Origin: Blautia sp. OF03-15BH
Lineage (GTDB): Bacteria > Bacillota > Clostridia > Lachnospirales > Lachnospiraceae
Assembly: GCF_003463065.1 (NCBI RefSeq)
Contig: NZ_QSCM01000009.1
Span: 59,718-123,717, forward strand
Direction of reading: 5' to 3'
DNA length: 64,000 nucleotides
The number at the start of each line of letters is the position of its first letter. Within the stretch, counting starts at the first letter, position 1. The notes under the pieces were generated by a model. It searched no databases, was not told the origin of the DNA, and was given only the letters and a program-made list of their open reading frames with translations. This document shows positions 7,268 through 15,182 of this stretch, one piece after another. Both the position numbers and the translations under genes were made by a program.

Positions 7268-8029
7268 TTATATATGACCCAGAGTCAGGATATCCGGTTC
7301 GCCCTCTTCATTGATGAGAATCGTATTCTCATAATGGGCAGACAGGCTTCCATCCTCGGTTACAACCGTCCAGTCATCATCCAGCCATTCCACATCCGGA
7401 CGACCAATATTGATCATTGGCTCAACCGCCAGTGTCATTCCAGCCATCAGGCGGATACCTTTTCTCTTCTGGCGGAAATTAGGGATCTGAGGATCCTCAT
7501 GAAGTGCATGACCGATTCCATGACCAACCAGCTCCTCTACAATACCATAACCGTATGGCTCTACATAATCTGCAATGGCATTGGAGATGTCAAAGAGATG
7601 ATTGCCGGCTGTTGCCTTCTTGATCCCTTCAAAAAAGCTCTGACGCGTCACATCGATCAGCTTCTGAGCCTCCGGAGAAATCTGGCCTACCGCATGAGTT
7701 CTGGCCGCATCGGAATGCATGCCTTTATAGATCAGGCCTGCATCAATGCTGACGATATCACCCTCATGAAGGATCTTTCGCTTATTGGGGATGGAGTGAA
7801 CAACTTCGTCGTTTACGGAAATACAAAAGGATGCCGGATAACCATTATAATTCAGGAAATTCGGAATGCATCCAAGGCTGCGAATCGTTTTCTCACCCAG
7901 ATGATCCAGTTCCCAGGTGGAGATGCCCGGCCGGATCGCTTCTTCCAGTTCTTTATGAACAATCTCAAGGAGTCTTCCGGCTTCTCTCATTAACTCGATT
8001 TCTTTCGCAGATTTAATTGTTACTGACAT
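7268..8029 (-). CDS. map: Methionine aminopeptidase type I
   Basis: 253 aa, cytosolic. It removes the initiator Met from nascent proteins. The M24 pita-bread fold is recognised by NDEVVHSIP (His), the metal ligands in SIDAGLIYKGMHSDAARTH (two Asp), GHGIGHALHEDPQIPN (His), and the glutamates in TLAVEPMIN and the ENTILI region. It has no zinc-finger N-terminal extension. It starts 4 nt after adk and is followed by the KOW gene and infA. Confidence 0.98.
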   Translation of the reverse strand: MSVTIKSAKEIELMREAGRLLEIVHKELEEAIRPGISTWELDHLGEKTIRSLGCIPNFLNYNGYPASFCISVNDEVVHSIPNKRKILHEGDIVSIDAGLIYKGMHSDAARTHAVGQISPEAQKLIDVTRQSFFEGIKKATAGNHLFDISNAIADYVEPYGYGIVEELVGHGIGHALHEDPQIPNFRQKRKGIRLMAGMTLAVEPMINIGRPDVEWLDDDWTVVTEDGSLSAHYENTILINEEGEPDILTLGHI

Positions 8030-8033
8030 ATGA

Positions 8034-8678
8034 TCATTCTCCTAAAATATTGACAATTGCCTGGAATACGTCTTTCATATCAACGGTTCCATCCACATTT
8101 TTCAGAATGCCAGCCTTCTCATAATAATCAATCAGCGGCTGTGTCTGCTCATGATAAACATTCAGACGTTTCTGAACCGTTTCCGGCTTGTCATCATCAC
8201 GAAGAACCAGATGCTCACCGCAGGTATCACAAACATCCTTTGCCTTCGGTGCATTGTAAACCACATGATAAGTCGCTCCACAACCAACGCAGGCACGTCT
8301 TCCTCCCATACGGTTAACAATGTTCTCATCCGGTACATCTACATTGATGGCAAAATCCATCTTCTGGCCAAGCTTATCAAGCGCTGTGGTCAGGCACTCT
8401 GCCTGGGGAATCGTTCTTGGAAATCCATCCAGTACATAACCATTGGCACAATCCGGCTGCTGAATACGATCAACTACGAGATCACAGGTCAGTTCGTCCG
8501 GCACCAGTGCGCCCTGATCCATATAAGTTTTCGCTTTCTTTCCAAGCTCGGTTCCGTTCTTGATATTTGCACGGAAGATATCACCTGTGGAAATGTGCGG
8601 GATTCCGTATTTCTCAGCAATCTTCTTTGCCTGAGTTCCTTTTCCAGCCCCCGGTGCTCCTAACATAATAATTTTCAT
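8034..8678 (-). CDS. adk: Adenylate kinase
   Basis: 214 aa. ATP + AMP to 2 ADP. P-loop GAPGAGKGTQ, NMP-binding STGDIFR, LDGFPRT, and a long LID domain with a four-cysteine zinc site (CVGCG and CDTCG) typical of Gram-positive enzymes. The start is the MKIIMLG ATG at 8678. The frame stays open upstream to a further ATG at about 8780, which would add 34 residues unlike any Adk. AAGGTGG upstream of 8678 supports the short form. It leads the adk-map-KOW-infA unit from its own promoter. Confidence 0.98.
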   Translation of the reverse strand: MKIIMLGAPGAGKGTQAKKIAEKYGIPHISTGDIFRANIKNGTELGKKAKTYMDQGALVPDELTCDLVVDRIQQPDCANGYVLDGFPRTIPQAECLTTALDKLGQKMDFAINVDVPDENIVNRMGGRRACVGCGATYHVVYNAPKAKDVCDTCGEHLVLRDDDKPETVQKRLNVYHEQTQPLIDYYEKAGILKNVDGTVDMKDVFQAIVNILGE

Positions 8679-8731
8679 ACCGTTGCCCCACCTTTCTTCT
8701 TCATGAAACCGTTCCTTTATGGCATGACACA

Positions 8732-8767
8732 AAGATGTGTATCCTTGTAATCCCCCATACACATCTT
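8732..8767 (-). other. Perfect 11-bp hairpin in the adk leader
   Basis: AAGATGTGTAT (8732-8742) and ATACACATCTT (8757-8767) are perfect inverted repeats with a 14-nt loop. It lies in the 5' untranslated part between the adk promoter and start. There is no T-run, so it is not a terminator. It may protect the mRNA 5' end or bind a factor. Confidence 0.55.
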
Positions 8768-8802
8768 GTTTGATGTTCATTCGGAACAGCCTATTCAGTT
8801 GG

Positions 8803-8811
8803 ATTATATCA
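8803..8811 (-). promoter_or_regulatory. Extended -10 promoter for adk-map-infA
   Basis: On the minus strand it reads TGATATAAT, a perfect -10 with TGn extension. No good -35 is present. It sits between the secY terminator and adk, with a leader of about 118 nt. Confidence 0.6.
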
Positions 8812-8876
8812 TATATTTCAAAAGTAGTACAGAAAAAAATCCGCTTTAAGCGGCTTCTTCCTGAGATAATTTTCCC

Positions 8877-8935
8877 GAAAAAAAGAGAAGTGCACGCTCC
8901 TCCACCGCAGGAACTGCGGAAGAGAGAGCGTACAC
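8877..8935 (-). terminator. Terminator after secY
   Basis: The outer arms GTGCACGCTC (8890-8899) and GAGCGTACAC (8926-8935) pair with one wobble. An inner CCGCAG/CTGCGG hairpin lies at 8905-8919. On the minus strand a T-rich run follows. A weaker stem with a T-run (8833-8854) lies just behind it. Together they end the rpsJ-secY unit. Confidence 0.8.
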
Positions 8936-8937
8936 CA

Positions 8938-10287
8938 TCAATCTCCCAGGAAACCTCTGTAATTACGAACGAGCATCTGAGACTCAATCTGTTTGAGAGT
9001 CTCCAGAATAACACCTACGATGATGATCAGAGAAGTACCACCAAAGGATACGCTTGCTCCGAAGACACCATTAAATACAAGAGGAATGGTCACAACAATG
9101 ATCAGACCGATTACACCAATAAAGATGATGTAATTCAGGATCTTGTTCAGGTAATCCTGAGTCGGCTTACCGGGACGGATACCCGGGATAAATCCACCCT
9201 GCTTCTTCATGTTGTCCGCTACCTCAATCGGATTGAAGGTAATGGATGTATAGAAGTAAGCAAAGAATACGTTTAATACCACATACAGTACGAAACCAAG
9301 TGTATATACCGGCTGATGAAGATTAAACCAGCTGCCCTGATTCAGAGCGGTGATGATCTTACTGCCGATTCCAGTTCCACCAGTCTTTCCCATAAAGGAA
9401 GCGATCATGGTGGGCATGGACATCAGGGAAGATGCAAAGATAACCGGAATGACTCCTGCTGTGTTGACTTTCAGAGGAATAAAACTGCTCTGTCCGCCAA
9501 CCATCTTGCGTCCCTGCATTTTCTTGGAATACTGTACCGGAATTTTTCTGGTTGCATCATTGAGGACAATAACCAGAACAATGGTTAACAGAATAATAGC
9601 AATGATGATCACAGCTGCCAGTGCACCCTTTGCAACCGTCTGACCTTCTTTGAAAACAAACATGTCAAAGAGGGTGTTGATATCGCTCGGGATACGTGAG
9701 AGGATGTTGACCATCAGGACGATGGAAGTACCATTTCCTACGCCTTTTTCCGTGATACGCTCACCGATCCACATGAGGAATGTAGATCCTGCCGTCAGTG
9801 CTGCTACTACAGTGATCACGGAACCCGCTTTTGTGAAGAAAGTAGCACTGGAGGAAGACATTGCAGGGATCAGACCCTGGTTTCCAAATCCAATTGCCAT
9901 TGCTGTACCTTCAATAAGAGAAAGTGCAACAGTCACATAACGGGTGATAGCAGTCAGTTTCTTTCTTCCATCTTCGCCATCCCTCTGCATTTCCTCAAGC
10001 TGGGGAATTGCAATGGTTAAAAGCTGAATGATAATGGAAGATGTGATGTACGGTGTGATACTCAGAGCAAGAATAGACATCTGCTCAAAAGAACCTCCTG
10101 TAAAGGCATTGAAAAAGTTGAATGCCTCGGCACTCTGCTTTGCAAACCAACTGGAAAAATAGGTTCGATCAACGCCCGGGCAGGGCAGCTGGGAACCCAG
10201 ACGGATTACCAGCAGCATAAGAAAGGTAAAGCACAACCGCTGCCTAAGGTCTTTCACCTTTAAGGCGTTACGCAGTGTTGCTAACAT
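8938..10287 (-). CDS. secY: Protein translocase subunit SecY
   Basis: 449 aa with about ten membrane helices; the pore of the Sec channel in the cytoplasmic membrane. The N-terminal plug region follows RLGSQLPCPGVD. The C5 loop with GFIPGIRPGKPT and the segment GERITEKGVGNGTS are hallmark SecY motifs. The start codon overlaps the rplO stop (TAATG), indicating translational coupling. It is the last gene of the S10-spc unit; adk follows after a terminator and a new promoter. Confidence 0.98.
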   Translation of the reverse strand: MLATLRNALKVKDLRQRLCFTFLMLLVIRLGSQLPCPGVDRTYFSSWFAKQSAEAFNFFNAFTGGSFEQMSILALSITPYITSSIIIQLLTIAIPQLEEMQRDGEDGRKKLTAITRYVTVALSLIEGTAMAIGFGNQGLIPAMSSSSATFFTKAGSVITVVAALTAGSTFLMWIGERITEKGVGNGTSIVLMVNILSRIPSDINTLFDMFVFKEGQTVAKGALAAVIIIAIILLTIVLVIVLNDATRKIPVQYSKKMQGRKMVGGQSSFIPLKVNTAGVIPVIFASSLMSMPTMIASFMGKTGGTGIGSKIITALNQGSWFNLHQPVYTLGFVLYVVLNVFFAYFYTSITFNPIEVADNMKKQGGFIPGIRPGKPTQDYLNKILNYIIFIGVIGLIIVVTIPLVFNGVFGASVSFGGTSLIIIVGVILETLKQIESQMLVRNYRGFLGD

Positions 10288-10727
10288 TAGATCACCTCTG
10301 CTTTTCCACCAAGAGCCTCGATCTTAGCTTTTGCACTCTCACTGAATGCGTTTGCCTTTACTGTCAGCTTCTTTGTCAGTTCGCCATTTCCGAGAATCTT
10401 CACGCCATCTTTCGGGTTTCTGATAACGCCGGCCTCAATAAGGGTCTCAACGGTAACCTCTGTGTCGTTATCAAATCTCTCAAGAGCACTGATATTGATT
10501 GCTTCGATATCCAGTGTATTTCTGTTGGTGAATCCTCTCTTCGGAAGACGTCTGTACAAAGGCATCTGACCACCTTCGAAACCGGTACGCGGAGCGCCGG
10601 AACGAGCTTTCTGTCCTTTATGTCCTTTGCCGGCAGTCTTGCCATTTCCTGAAGCATGACCACGGCCTCTTCTGAAGTTATCGCTGTGCTTGGAACCTGC
10701 TGCAGGCTGTAAGTTGGATAATTCCAT
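10287..10727 (-). CDS. rplO: 50S ribosomal protein L15
   Basis: 146 aa. A late assembly protein of the 50S subunit. The glycine/arginine-rich N-terminal extension with RRGRGHASGNGKTAGKGHKG and FEGGQMPLYRRLPKRGF is diagnostic. It overlaps secY by one base (TAATG) and lies 30 nt after rpmD. Confidence 0.98.
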   Translation of the reverse strand: MELSNLQPAAGSKHSDNFRRGRGHASGNGKTAGKGHKGQKARSGAPRTGFEGGQMPLYRRLPKRGFTNRNTLDIEAINISALERFDNDTEVTVETLIEAGVIRNPKDGVKILGNGELTKKLTVKANAFSESAKAKIEALGGKAEVI

Positions 10728-10757
10728 GATGACACCTCCTTATATCAATAATTGTTA

Positions 10758-10940
10758 TTAGATCTCTTCTACTTTTACTAAATGTTTAACCTGGTTAATC
10801 ATACCTTTGGTAGCATCATTGTTCGGCAGCTCTACAGATTTGTTGAGTTTCTTGAGTCCAAGAGCTTCAACAGTAGCGCGATGCTTCGGGATGGCACCGA
10901 TGGTTGATTTTACTAAGGTGATTTTTAACTTATCTGCCAT
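10758..10940 (-). CDS. rpmD: 50S ribosomal protein L30
   Basis: 60 aa, the bacterial short form. Starts MADKLKITLVKSTIGAIPKH and contains the conserved TVEALGLKKLNKSVE. It binds 23S rRNA domain II. Standard place between rpsE and rplO. Confidence 0.97.
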   Translation of the reverse strand: MADKLKITLVKSTIGAIPKHRATVEALGLKKLNKSVELPNNDATKGMINQVKHLVKVEEI

Positions 10941-10954
10941 TTTTGAAGACCTCC

Positions 10955-11464
10955 TTAAGCAAGAATCTCTTCTACAGATTTACCACGGAGTTTTGCAACC
11001 TCTTCCGGGGATTTCATCTGTTTCAGACCATTGATGGTTGCCAGAACAACGTTCTGTTTGTTTCTGGATCCCAGGCATTTGGTACGGATGTTCTTAATAC
11101 CAGCCAGCTCCAGTACGCTACGAGCCGGACCACCGGAGATGATACCGGTACCTTCGGGAGCTCTCTTCAGAAGAACAGATGCACTTCCGAATACTCCAGT
11201 CCAGTCGTGGGGTACAGAATTGTTGGCATCCAGCTCAACCTTGATCAGTTTCTTGGTTGCATCCTCTTTACCTTTGCGGATTGCTTCCGGAATCTCGGTA
11301 GCTTTTCCAAGGCCAACACCAACGTGACCGTTACCATCGCCTACAACTACCAGAGCAGTGAAGCGCATAGTACGTCCGCCTTTAACAGTTTTGGATACAC
11401 GTTTGATTGATACTACTTTATCATTTAATTCAAGCTGACTAGCATCAATAATTTCATGCCTCAT
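10955..11464 (-). CDS. rpsE: 30S ribosomal protein S5
   Basis: 169 aa. S5 helps form the mRNA entry channel and affects decoding accuracy. An N-terminal dsRNA-binding-like fold with VVSIKRVSKTVKGGRTMRF and VGDGNGHVGVGLGKA, and the C-terminal fold with GTGIISGGPARSVLELAG. The RBS AAGGAGGAAAAG precedes the ATG. It lies between rplR and rpmD. Confidence 0.98.
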   Translation of the reverse strand: MRHEIIDASQLELNDKVVSIKRVSKTVKGGRTMRFTALVVVGDGNGHVGVGLGKATEIPEAIRKGKEDATKKLIKVELDANNSVPHDWTGVFGSASVLLKRAPEGTGIISGGPARSVLELAGIKNIRTKCLGSRNKQNVVLATINGLKQMKSPEEVAKLRGKSVEEILA

Positions 11465-11484
11465 GTGTTCTTTTCCTCCTTGTC

Positions 11485-11853
11485 TTAGAATTCCAGACCA
11501 GCTTCACGAGCTGCCTCAGCTAATGCTTTCACTTTACCCTGATAAATGAAGCCGCCTCTATCGAAGACAACGGTGTTGATACCCTTTTCCAGAGCTTTTT
11601 TAGCGATTACGGTTCCTAATTTTGCTGCAGCTTCAACGTTATTGGTTTTCTCAAGTCCCTCTTTTACATCCTGCTGAAGGGTGCAAGCGGAAACCAGAGT
11701 TTTTCCAACAGTATCGTCGATAATCTGAGCATACATATGATTGTTGCTTCTAAACACAGCTAATCTCGGTCTCTCGGTTGTGCCGCTGAAACGATTGCGG
11801 ATCTTGCGGTGCTTATTTTCACGAACTTTAGTTCTAGATTCTTTGCTAACCAT
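11485..11853 (-). CDS. rplR: 50S ribosomal protein L18
   Basis: 122 aa. Binds 5S rRNA together with L5 and L25. Recognised by RIRNRFSGTTERPRLAVFRS and the C-terminal VVFDRGGFIYQGKVKALAEAARE. I chose the ATG at 11853 because AAGGAG lies 9 nt upstream. A GTG two codons earlier is too close to that RBS. Confidence 0.97.
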   Translation of the reverse strand: MVSKESRTKVRENKHRKIRNRFSGTTERPRLAVFRSNNHMYAQIIDDTVGKTLVSACTLQQDVKEGLEKTNNVEAAAKLGTVIAKKALEKGINTVVFDRGGFIYQGKVKALAEAAREAGLEF

Positions 11854-11871
11854 TTTCACACTCTCCTTAGA

Positions 11872-12411
11872 TTATTTCTTACCAGTCTTACCAACTTTAC
11901 GTCTGATAACCTCATCAGCATATTTGATTCCTTTGCCCTTGTAGGGTTCCGGAGCTCTCTTTTCTCTGATCTCGGCTGCGTACTGGCCAACTTTTTCTTT
12001 GCTGATACCTTTGACGATGATCTTGTTGCCATCTACAACGGTCTCAATGCCATCAGGATCTTCCATATCTACGGGGTGGGAATATCCAAGGGACAGAACC
12101 AGTTTCTTGCCCTGTTTTGCTGCTTTATAACCTACACCATTTACCTCAAGGGTTTTCTGGTAGCCTTCGCTTACACCAAGAACCATGTTGTGGATCAGTG
12201 TTCTGGTCAGACCGTGCAGAGATTTCATCTTCTTCAGATCATTCGGACGGGTAACAACTACGTGGCCATCCTCAACGGTAATGGTCATCTCTGCCGGAAG
12301 AACTCTCTCGAGAGTACCTTTAGCGCCTTTAACGGTAACTTTGTTGCCCTCAGCAACCTCAACAGTAACACCTGCCGGGATGACAACGGGCTGTCTTCCA
12401 ATACGTGACAT
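11872..12411 (-). CDS. rplF: 50S ribosomal protein L6
   Basis: 179 aa, two homologous domains that bind 23S rRNA near the factor-binding site. Starts MSRIGRQPVVIPAGV; the C-terminal motif is EPYKGKGIKYADEVIRRK. It lies 106 nt after rpsH; that spacer holds a small hairpin. Confidence 0.98.
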   Translation of the reverse strand: MSRIGRQPVVIPAGVTVEVAEGNKVTVKGAKGTLERVLPAEMTITVEDGHVVVTRPNDLKKMKSLHGLTRTLIHNMVLGVSEGYQKTLEVNGVGYKAAKQGKKLVLSLGYSHPVDMEDPDGIETVVDGNKIIVKGISKEKVGQYAAEIREKRAPEPYKGKGIKYADEVIRRKVGKTGKK

Positions 12412-12434
12412 ATGATATGTCCTCCTATAACTTA

Positions 12435-12465
12435 GATTTTCGGAGAAAGCCGAAGCTTTCTCTGT
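12435..12465 (-). other. Hairpin in the rpsH-rplF spacer
   Basis: Within the 106-nt spacer, AGAAAGC and GCTTTCT enclose a CGAA loop, giving a perfect 7-bp hairpin near 12443-12461. No T-run follows. It may be an mRNA processing or stability element. Confidence 0.4.
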
Positions 12466-12517
12466 TTTCAGTTTCTATTTTCAAGCTTTCTGGAAGCCTG
12501 TTTTCGTTATCGGTAAA

Positions 12518-12919
12518 TTACCAAACGAATGCCAGAACCTCGCCACCGATCTGGAGCTTACGAGCCTGTCTGTCAGTGATAACGCCCTGGTTGGTGGAAA
12601 GGATAGCTACGCCAAGACCGCCAAGTACTTTCGGCAGGTTCTCTTTGTCAGCGTATACACGTAAGCCCGGTTTGGAAATTCTCTTCAGGCCAGTGATGAT
12701 CTTCTCATTCTTATCTGCACCGTATTTCAGTTCGATGTGGATAGTTTTGAATACGCCATCCTCGATAATGTCATATTTCTTAATGTAACCCTCATCCAGA
12801 AGGATATTGGCGATTGCAATTTTCATTTTGGATGCCGGTACATCTACGGTATCATGTTTCGCAGTGTTAGCGTTACGGATTCTTGTAAGCATATCTGCAA
12901 TCGGATCACTCATGTTCAT
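12518..12919 (-). CDS. rpsH: 30S ribosomal protein S8
   Basis: 133 aa. A primary 16S rRNA-binding protein, and in E. coli the repressor of the spc operon. Shows DPIADMLTRIRNA and the C-terminal GGLGVAILSTNQGVITDRQAR. The ATG at 12919 has AGGAGG 9 nt upstream; an in-frame ATG at 12913 is possible. It is preceded by an unusually long 310-nt spacer with several hairpins. Confidence 0.98.
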   Translation of the reverse strand: MNMSDPIADMLTRIRNANTAKHDTVDVPASKMKIAIANILLDEGYIKKYDIIEDGVFKTIHIELKYGADKNEKIITGLKRISKPGLRVYADKENLPKVLGGLGVAILSTNQGVITDRQARKLQIGGEVLAFVW

Positions 12920-13229
12920 TGAGTTTTGCCTCCTTTACGTTAAATATATGGAATAATGGATATTTGAAGTTGAAACAGATGGTATATGGCACCTCGAAGC
13001 CTTCGGCTTCTCGGTGAAAAAGGGTTCGCTGATATCCAAAGGCAAGAGCCATAAAAAATGGCTGGCCAAAGAAGAAATCAGGACGCATGTCGGCAAGTGT
13101 GAATACTCACACTTGCTGTCGCAGTAAATCCGTCATAGCTTCAAAAGCCTGCGAGCAGTCTTTTGAAACGCTGTCGGTTTTCCTGCCGACATGCTGGTTG
13201 GGGATGGGAACCCTTTTGCTCTCCCCTGC
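12920..13229 (-). other. Long structured spacer between rpsZ (S14) and rpsH (S8)
   Basis: 310 nt without a gene. Inverted repeats seen on the plus strand: CACC/GGTG around GAAGC/GCTTC (12990-13016); AGCCAT/ATGGCT (13047-13063); GCAAGTGTGA/TCACACTTGC, a perfect 10-bp stem with 4-nt loop (13093-13116); TTCAAAAG/CTTTTGAA (13140-13167); and GTCGG/CCGAC (13173-13190). An 11-bp perfect pair, GCATGTCGGCA (13085-13095) and TGCCGACATGC (13184-13194), encloses the last three and competes with the 13186-13190 arm. Confidence 0.65.
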
Positions 13230-13415
13230 TTACCAGCTGGCTTTCTTTACGCCCGGGATCTGGCCTTTGTATGCCAGCTCACGGAAGCAGATTCTGCAAA
13301 TTCCATATTTTCTCAGGTATGCGTGCGGACGACCGCAGATTCTGCAGCGGTTATACTCTCTGGTGGAGAATTTCTGCTTACGCTGCTGTTTGATTTTCAT
13401 TGACGTTTTAGCCAT
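13230..13415 (-). CDS. rpsZ: 30S ribosomal protein S14, zinc-binding short form
   Basis: 61 aa type Z protein with two CxxC pairs (CRICGRPH and CRICF) that bind zinc. The basic C terminus is GQIPGVKKASW. S14 sits in the 30S head near S10 and S19. The RBS is AGGAGGGACAATTTC. It lies 17 nt after rplE and before the long structured spacer. Confidence 0.98.
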   Translation of the reverse strand: MAKTSMKIKQQRKQKFSTREYNRCRICGRPHAYLRKYGICRICFRELAYKGQIPGVKKASW

Positions 13416-13432
13416 GAAATTGTCCCTCCTAA

Positions 13433-13975
13433 TTATTTAGCAAACGGCATGTTGAACTGTGCCAGTAATTCACGAGCTTCCTCATCGGTCTTGGCAGTGG
13501 TTACGAAGATGATATCCATACCTCTTACCTTGTCAACTTTATCGTACTCGATTTCCGGGAAGATCAGCTGCTCTTTGATTCCGAGAGCGTAGTTTCCGCG
13601 GCCATCAAATGCGTTGGGATTAACACCTCTGAAGTCACGTACTCGCGGCAGTGCTAAGTTAATTAAGCGATCTGCGAACTCATACATTCTGTCGCCACGC
13701 AGAGTAACTTTACATCCGATGGGCATACCCTCTCTGATTTTGAAGTTAGCCACGGATTTCTTTGCTCTTGTTACTACTACCTTCTGGCCTGCGATGATTT
13801 CCATATCTTTAATGGCGGTCTCTAAAGCTTTGGCATTCTCTTTTGCTTCACCAACACCCATGTTGATAACGATCTTGTCCAGCTTCGGAACTTCCATAAC
13901 ATTTTTATATCCGAATTTCTTTGTCAGAGCTTCTACGATCTCGCTCTGATACTGCTCTTTCAGTCTGCTGCTCAA
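13433..13975 (-). CDS. rplE: 50S ribosomal protein L5
   Basis: 180 aa. Binds 5S rRNA in the central protuberance and bridges to S13. Contains LDKIVINMGVGEAKENAK, FKIREGMPIGCKVTLRG and RDFRGVNPNAFDGRGNY. No ATG is available. I chose the TTG at 13975 (reading MSSRLKEQYQSE) because GGAGG lies 9 nt upstream and the length fits the family. A TTG at 13984 abuts the RBS and is unlikely. Confidence 0.95.
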   Translation of the reverse strand: MSSRLKEQYQSEIVEALTKKFGYKNVMEVPKLDKIVINMGVGEAKENAKALETAIKDMEIIAGQKVVVTRAKKSVANFKIREGMPIGCKVTLRGDRMYEFADRLINLALPRVRDFRGVNPNAFDGRGNYALGIKEQLIFPEIEYDKVDKVRGMDIIFVTTAKTDEEARELLAQFNMPFAK

Positions 13976-13999
13976 CTTGTGCAACCTCCTCTCTTCTTA

Positions 14000-14299
14000 T
14001 TAGTCGATAACTTCGCCGGTTGCCTTCGCAACACGAACCTTCTTGTCGCCGTCCATCTTGAAACCAACGCGGGTAGCTTTGCCATTTACAACAAGCATAA
14101 CGTTGGATGCATCGATGGCAGCCTCTTTGTTTACGATACCGCCCTGCTGATTTGCAGCGGAGGGTTTCGTATGTTTGGTTACCATGTTGACGCCCTCAAC
14201 CAGAACTTTACCGTCTTTAACAGCGAGGACTTTGCCTTCTTTATCTTTATCTTTACCAGCGATTACCTTTACGGTGTCGCCCTTTTTGATTTTCATCAT
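14000..14299 (-). CDS. rplX: 50S ribosomal protein L24
   Basis: 99 aa. An assembly initiator for the 50S subunit. An N-terminal KOW domain with MKIKKGDTVKVIAGKDKDKEG, then VEGVNMVTKHTKPS. Two ATG codons in a row (14299 and 14296) follow AAGGAGG; either may be used. Confidence 0.97.
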   Translation of the reverse strand: MMKIKKGDTVKVIAGKDKDKEGKVLAVKDGKVLVEGVNMVTKHTKPSAANQQGGIVNKEAAIDASNVMLVVNGKATRVGFKMDGDKKVRVAKATGEVID

Positions 14300-14314
14300 T
14301 ATACCGGCACCTCC

Positions 14315-14683
14315 TTATAATACTTCCGGAGCCAGGGAAGCAATTTTCATAAACTGCTTATCACGAAGCTCTCTGGCTACTGGCCCAAAAATACGGGTTC
14401 CTTTCGGAGTCTTATCATCTTTGATAATTACAGCAGCATTTTCATCGAAACGAATATAAGAACCGTCTTTACGACGAGTGCCATTTACGGTACGAACAAC
14501 TACGGCCTTCACTACGTCGCCTTTTTTTACAACGCCGCCTGGTGTTGCATCTTTAACAGAAGCTACGATGATGTCTCCTACACTTGCATATCTTCTGGTA
14601 GAACCACCCATAACACGGATGCAAAGAAGCTCTTTGGCACCAGTATTATCAGCAACTTTCAGTCTTGTCTCCTGCTGGATCAT
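14315..14683 (-). CDS. rplN: 50S ribosomal protein L14
   Basis: 122 aa, standard length. Starts MIQQETRLKVADNTGAKEL and contains RVMGGSTRRYASVGD and the basic GTRIFGPVARELRD. It lies at the subunit interface with L19. The RBS AGGAGG is 7-8 nt upstream. It lies between rpsQ and rplX. Confidence 0.98.
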   Translation of the reverse strand: MIQQETRLKVADNTGAKELLCIRVMGGSTRRYASVGDIIVASVKDATPGGVVKKGDVVKAVVVRTVNGTRRKDGSYIRFDENAAVIIKDDKTPKGTRIFGPVARELRDKQFMKIASLAPEVL

Positions 14684-14700
14684 GCTGAATACCTCCTAAA

Positions 14701-14955
14701 TTATTTAACCTTCTCAACGACTTCCACAAGTCTCCATCTCTTATCTTTGGAGAGCGGTCTAGTTTCCATAACTTTTACGGTATCACCTTTGCGGCATTCG
14801 TTGTTCTCGTCATGTGCTTTCAGTTTATAGGTTCTCTTTACAATTTTTTTGTAAAGCGGATGTTTTACATGGTCTTCTACAGCAACCACGATGGTTTTGT
14901 CCATCTTGTCGCTGACAACTTTACCGGTACGAACTTTTCTCAGATTACGTTCCAC
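14701..14955 (-). CDS. rpsQ: 30S ribosomal protein S17
   Basis: 84 aa, OB-fold. Starts MERNLRKVRTGKVVSDKMDK and contains TIVVAVEDHVKHPLYKKIV and DTVKVMETRPLSKDKRWRL. A primary binder of 16S rRNA helix 11. It lies between rpmC and rplN. Confidence 0.98.
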   Translation of the reverse strand: MERNLRKVRTGKVVSDKMDKTIVVAVEDHVKHPLYKKIVKRTYKLKAHDENNECRKGDTVKVMETRPLSKDKRWRLVEVVEKVK

Positions 14956-14981
14956 AGTAGTACTCCTTTCTATTCAACCGA

Positions 14982-15182
14982 TTACTCAGCCTTCTCGGTG
15001 ATGATGGTCTGAATTCTTGCGATATTCTTGCGAACCTCTTTGATTCTGCTTGTATTGTCAAGCTGATTGGTCGCATTCTGGAATCTCAGGTTGAAGAGTT
15101 CCTTTTTAGCAGCTACTAATTCTTCATTTAATTCTGCAGCTGATTTTGCTTTTAAATCTTCTACATACTTATTAATTTTCAC
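14982..15182 (-). CDS. rpmC: 50S ribosomal protein L29
   Basis: 66 aa, two helices near the exit tunnel (a docking site for SRP and trigger factor). Contains SAAELNEELVAAKKELFNLR and the end RIKEVRKNIARIQT. There is no ATG. I chose the GTG at 15182 (reading MKINKYVEDL), which overlaps the end of rplP by 11 nt; a GTG at 15191 is the alternative. Confidence 0.93.
   Translation of the reverse strand: MKINKYVEDLKAKSAAELNEELVAAKKELFNLRFQNATNQLDNTSRIKEVRKNIARIQTIITEKAE

Noticed and set aside
8679..9014. Extended adenylate kinase with extra N-terminal residues
   Set aside because: The extension does not match Adk and crosses the secY end, a terminator and a promoter; the conserved start is at 8678.
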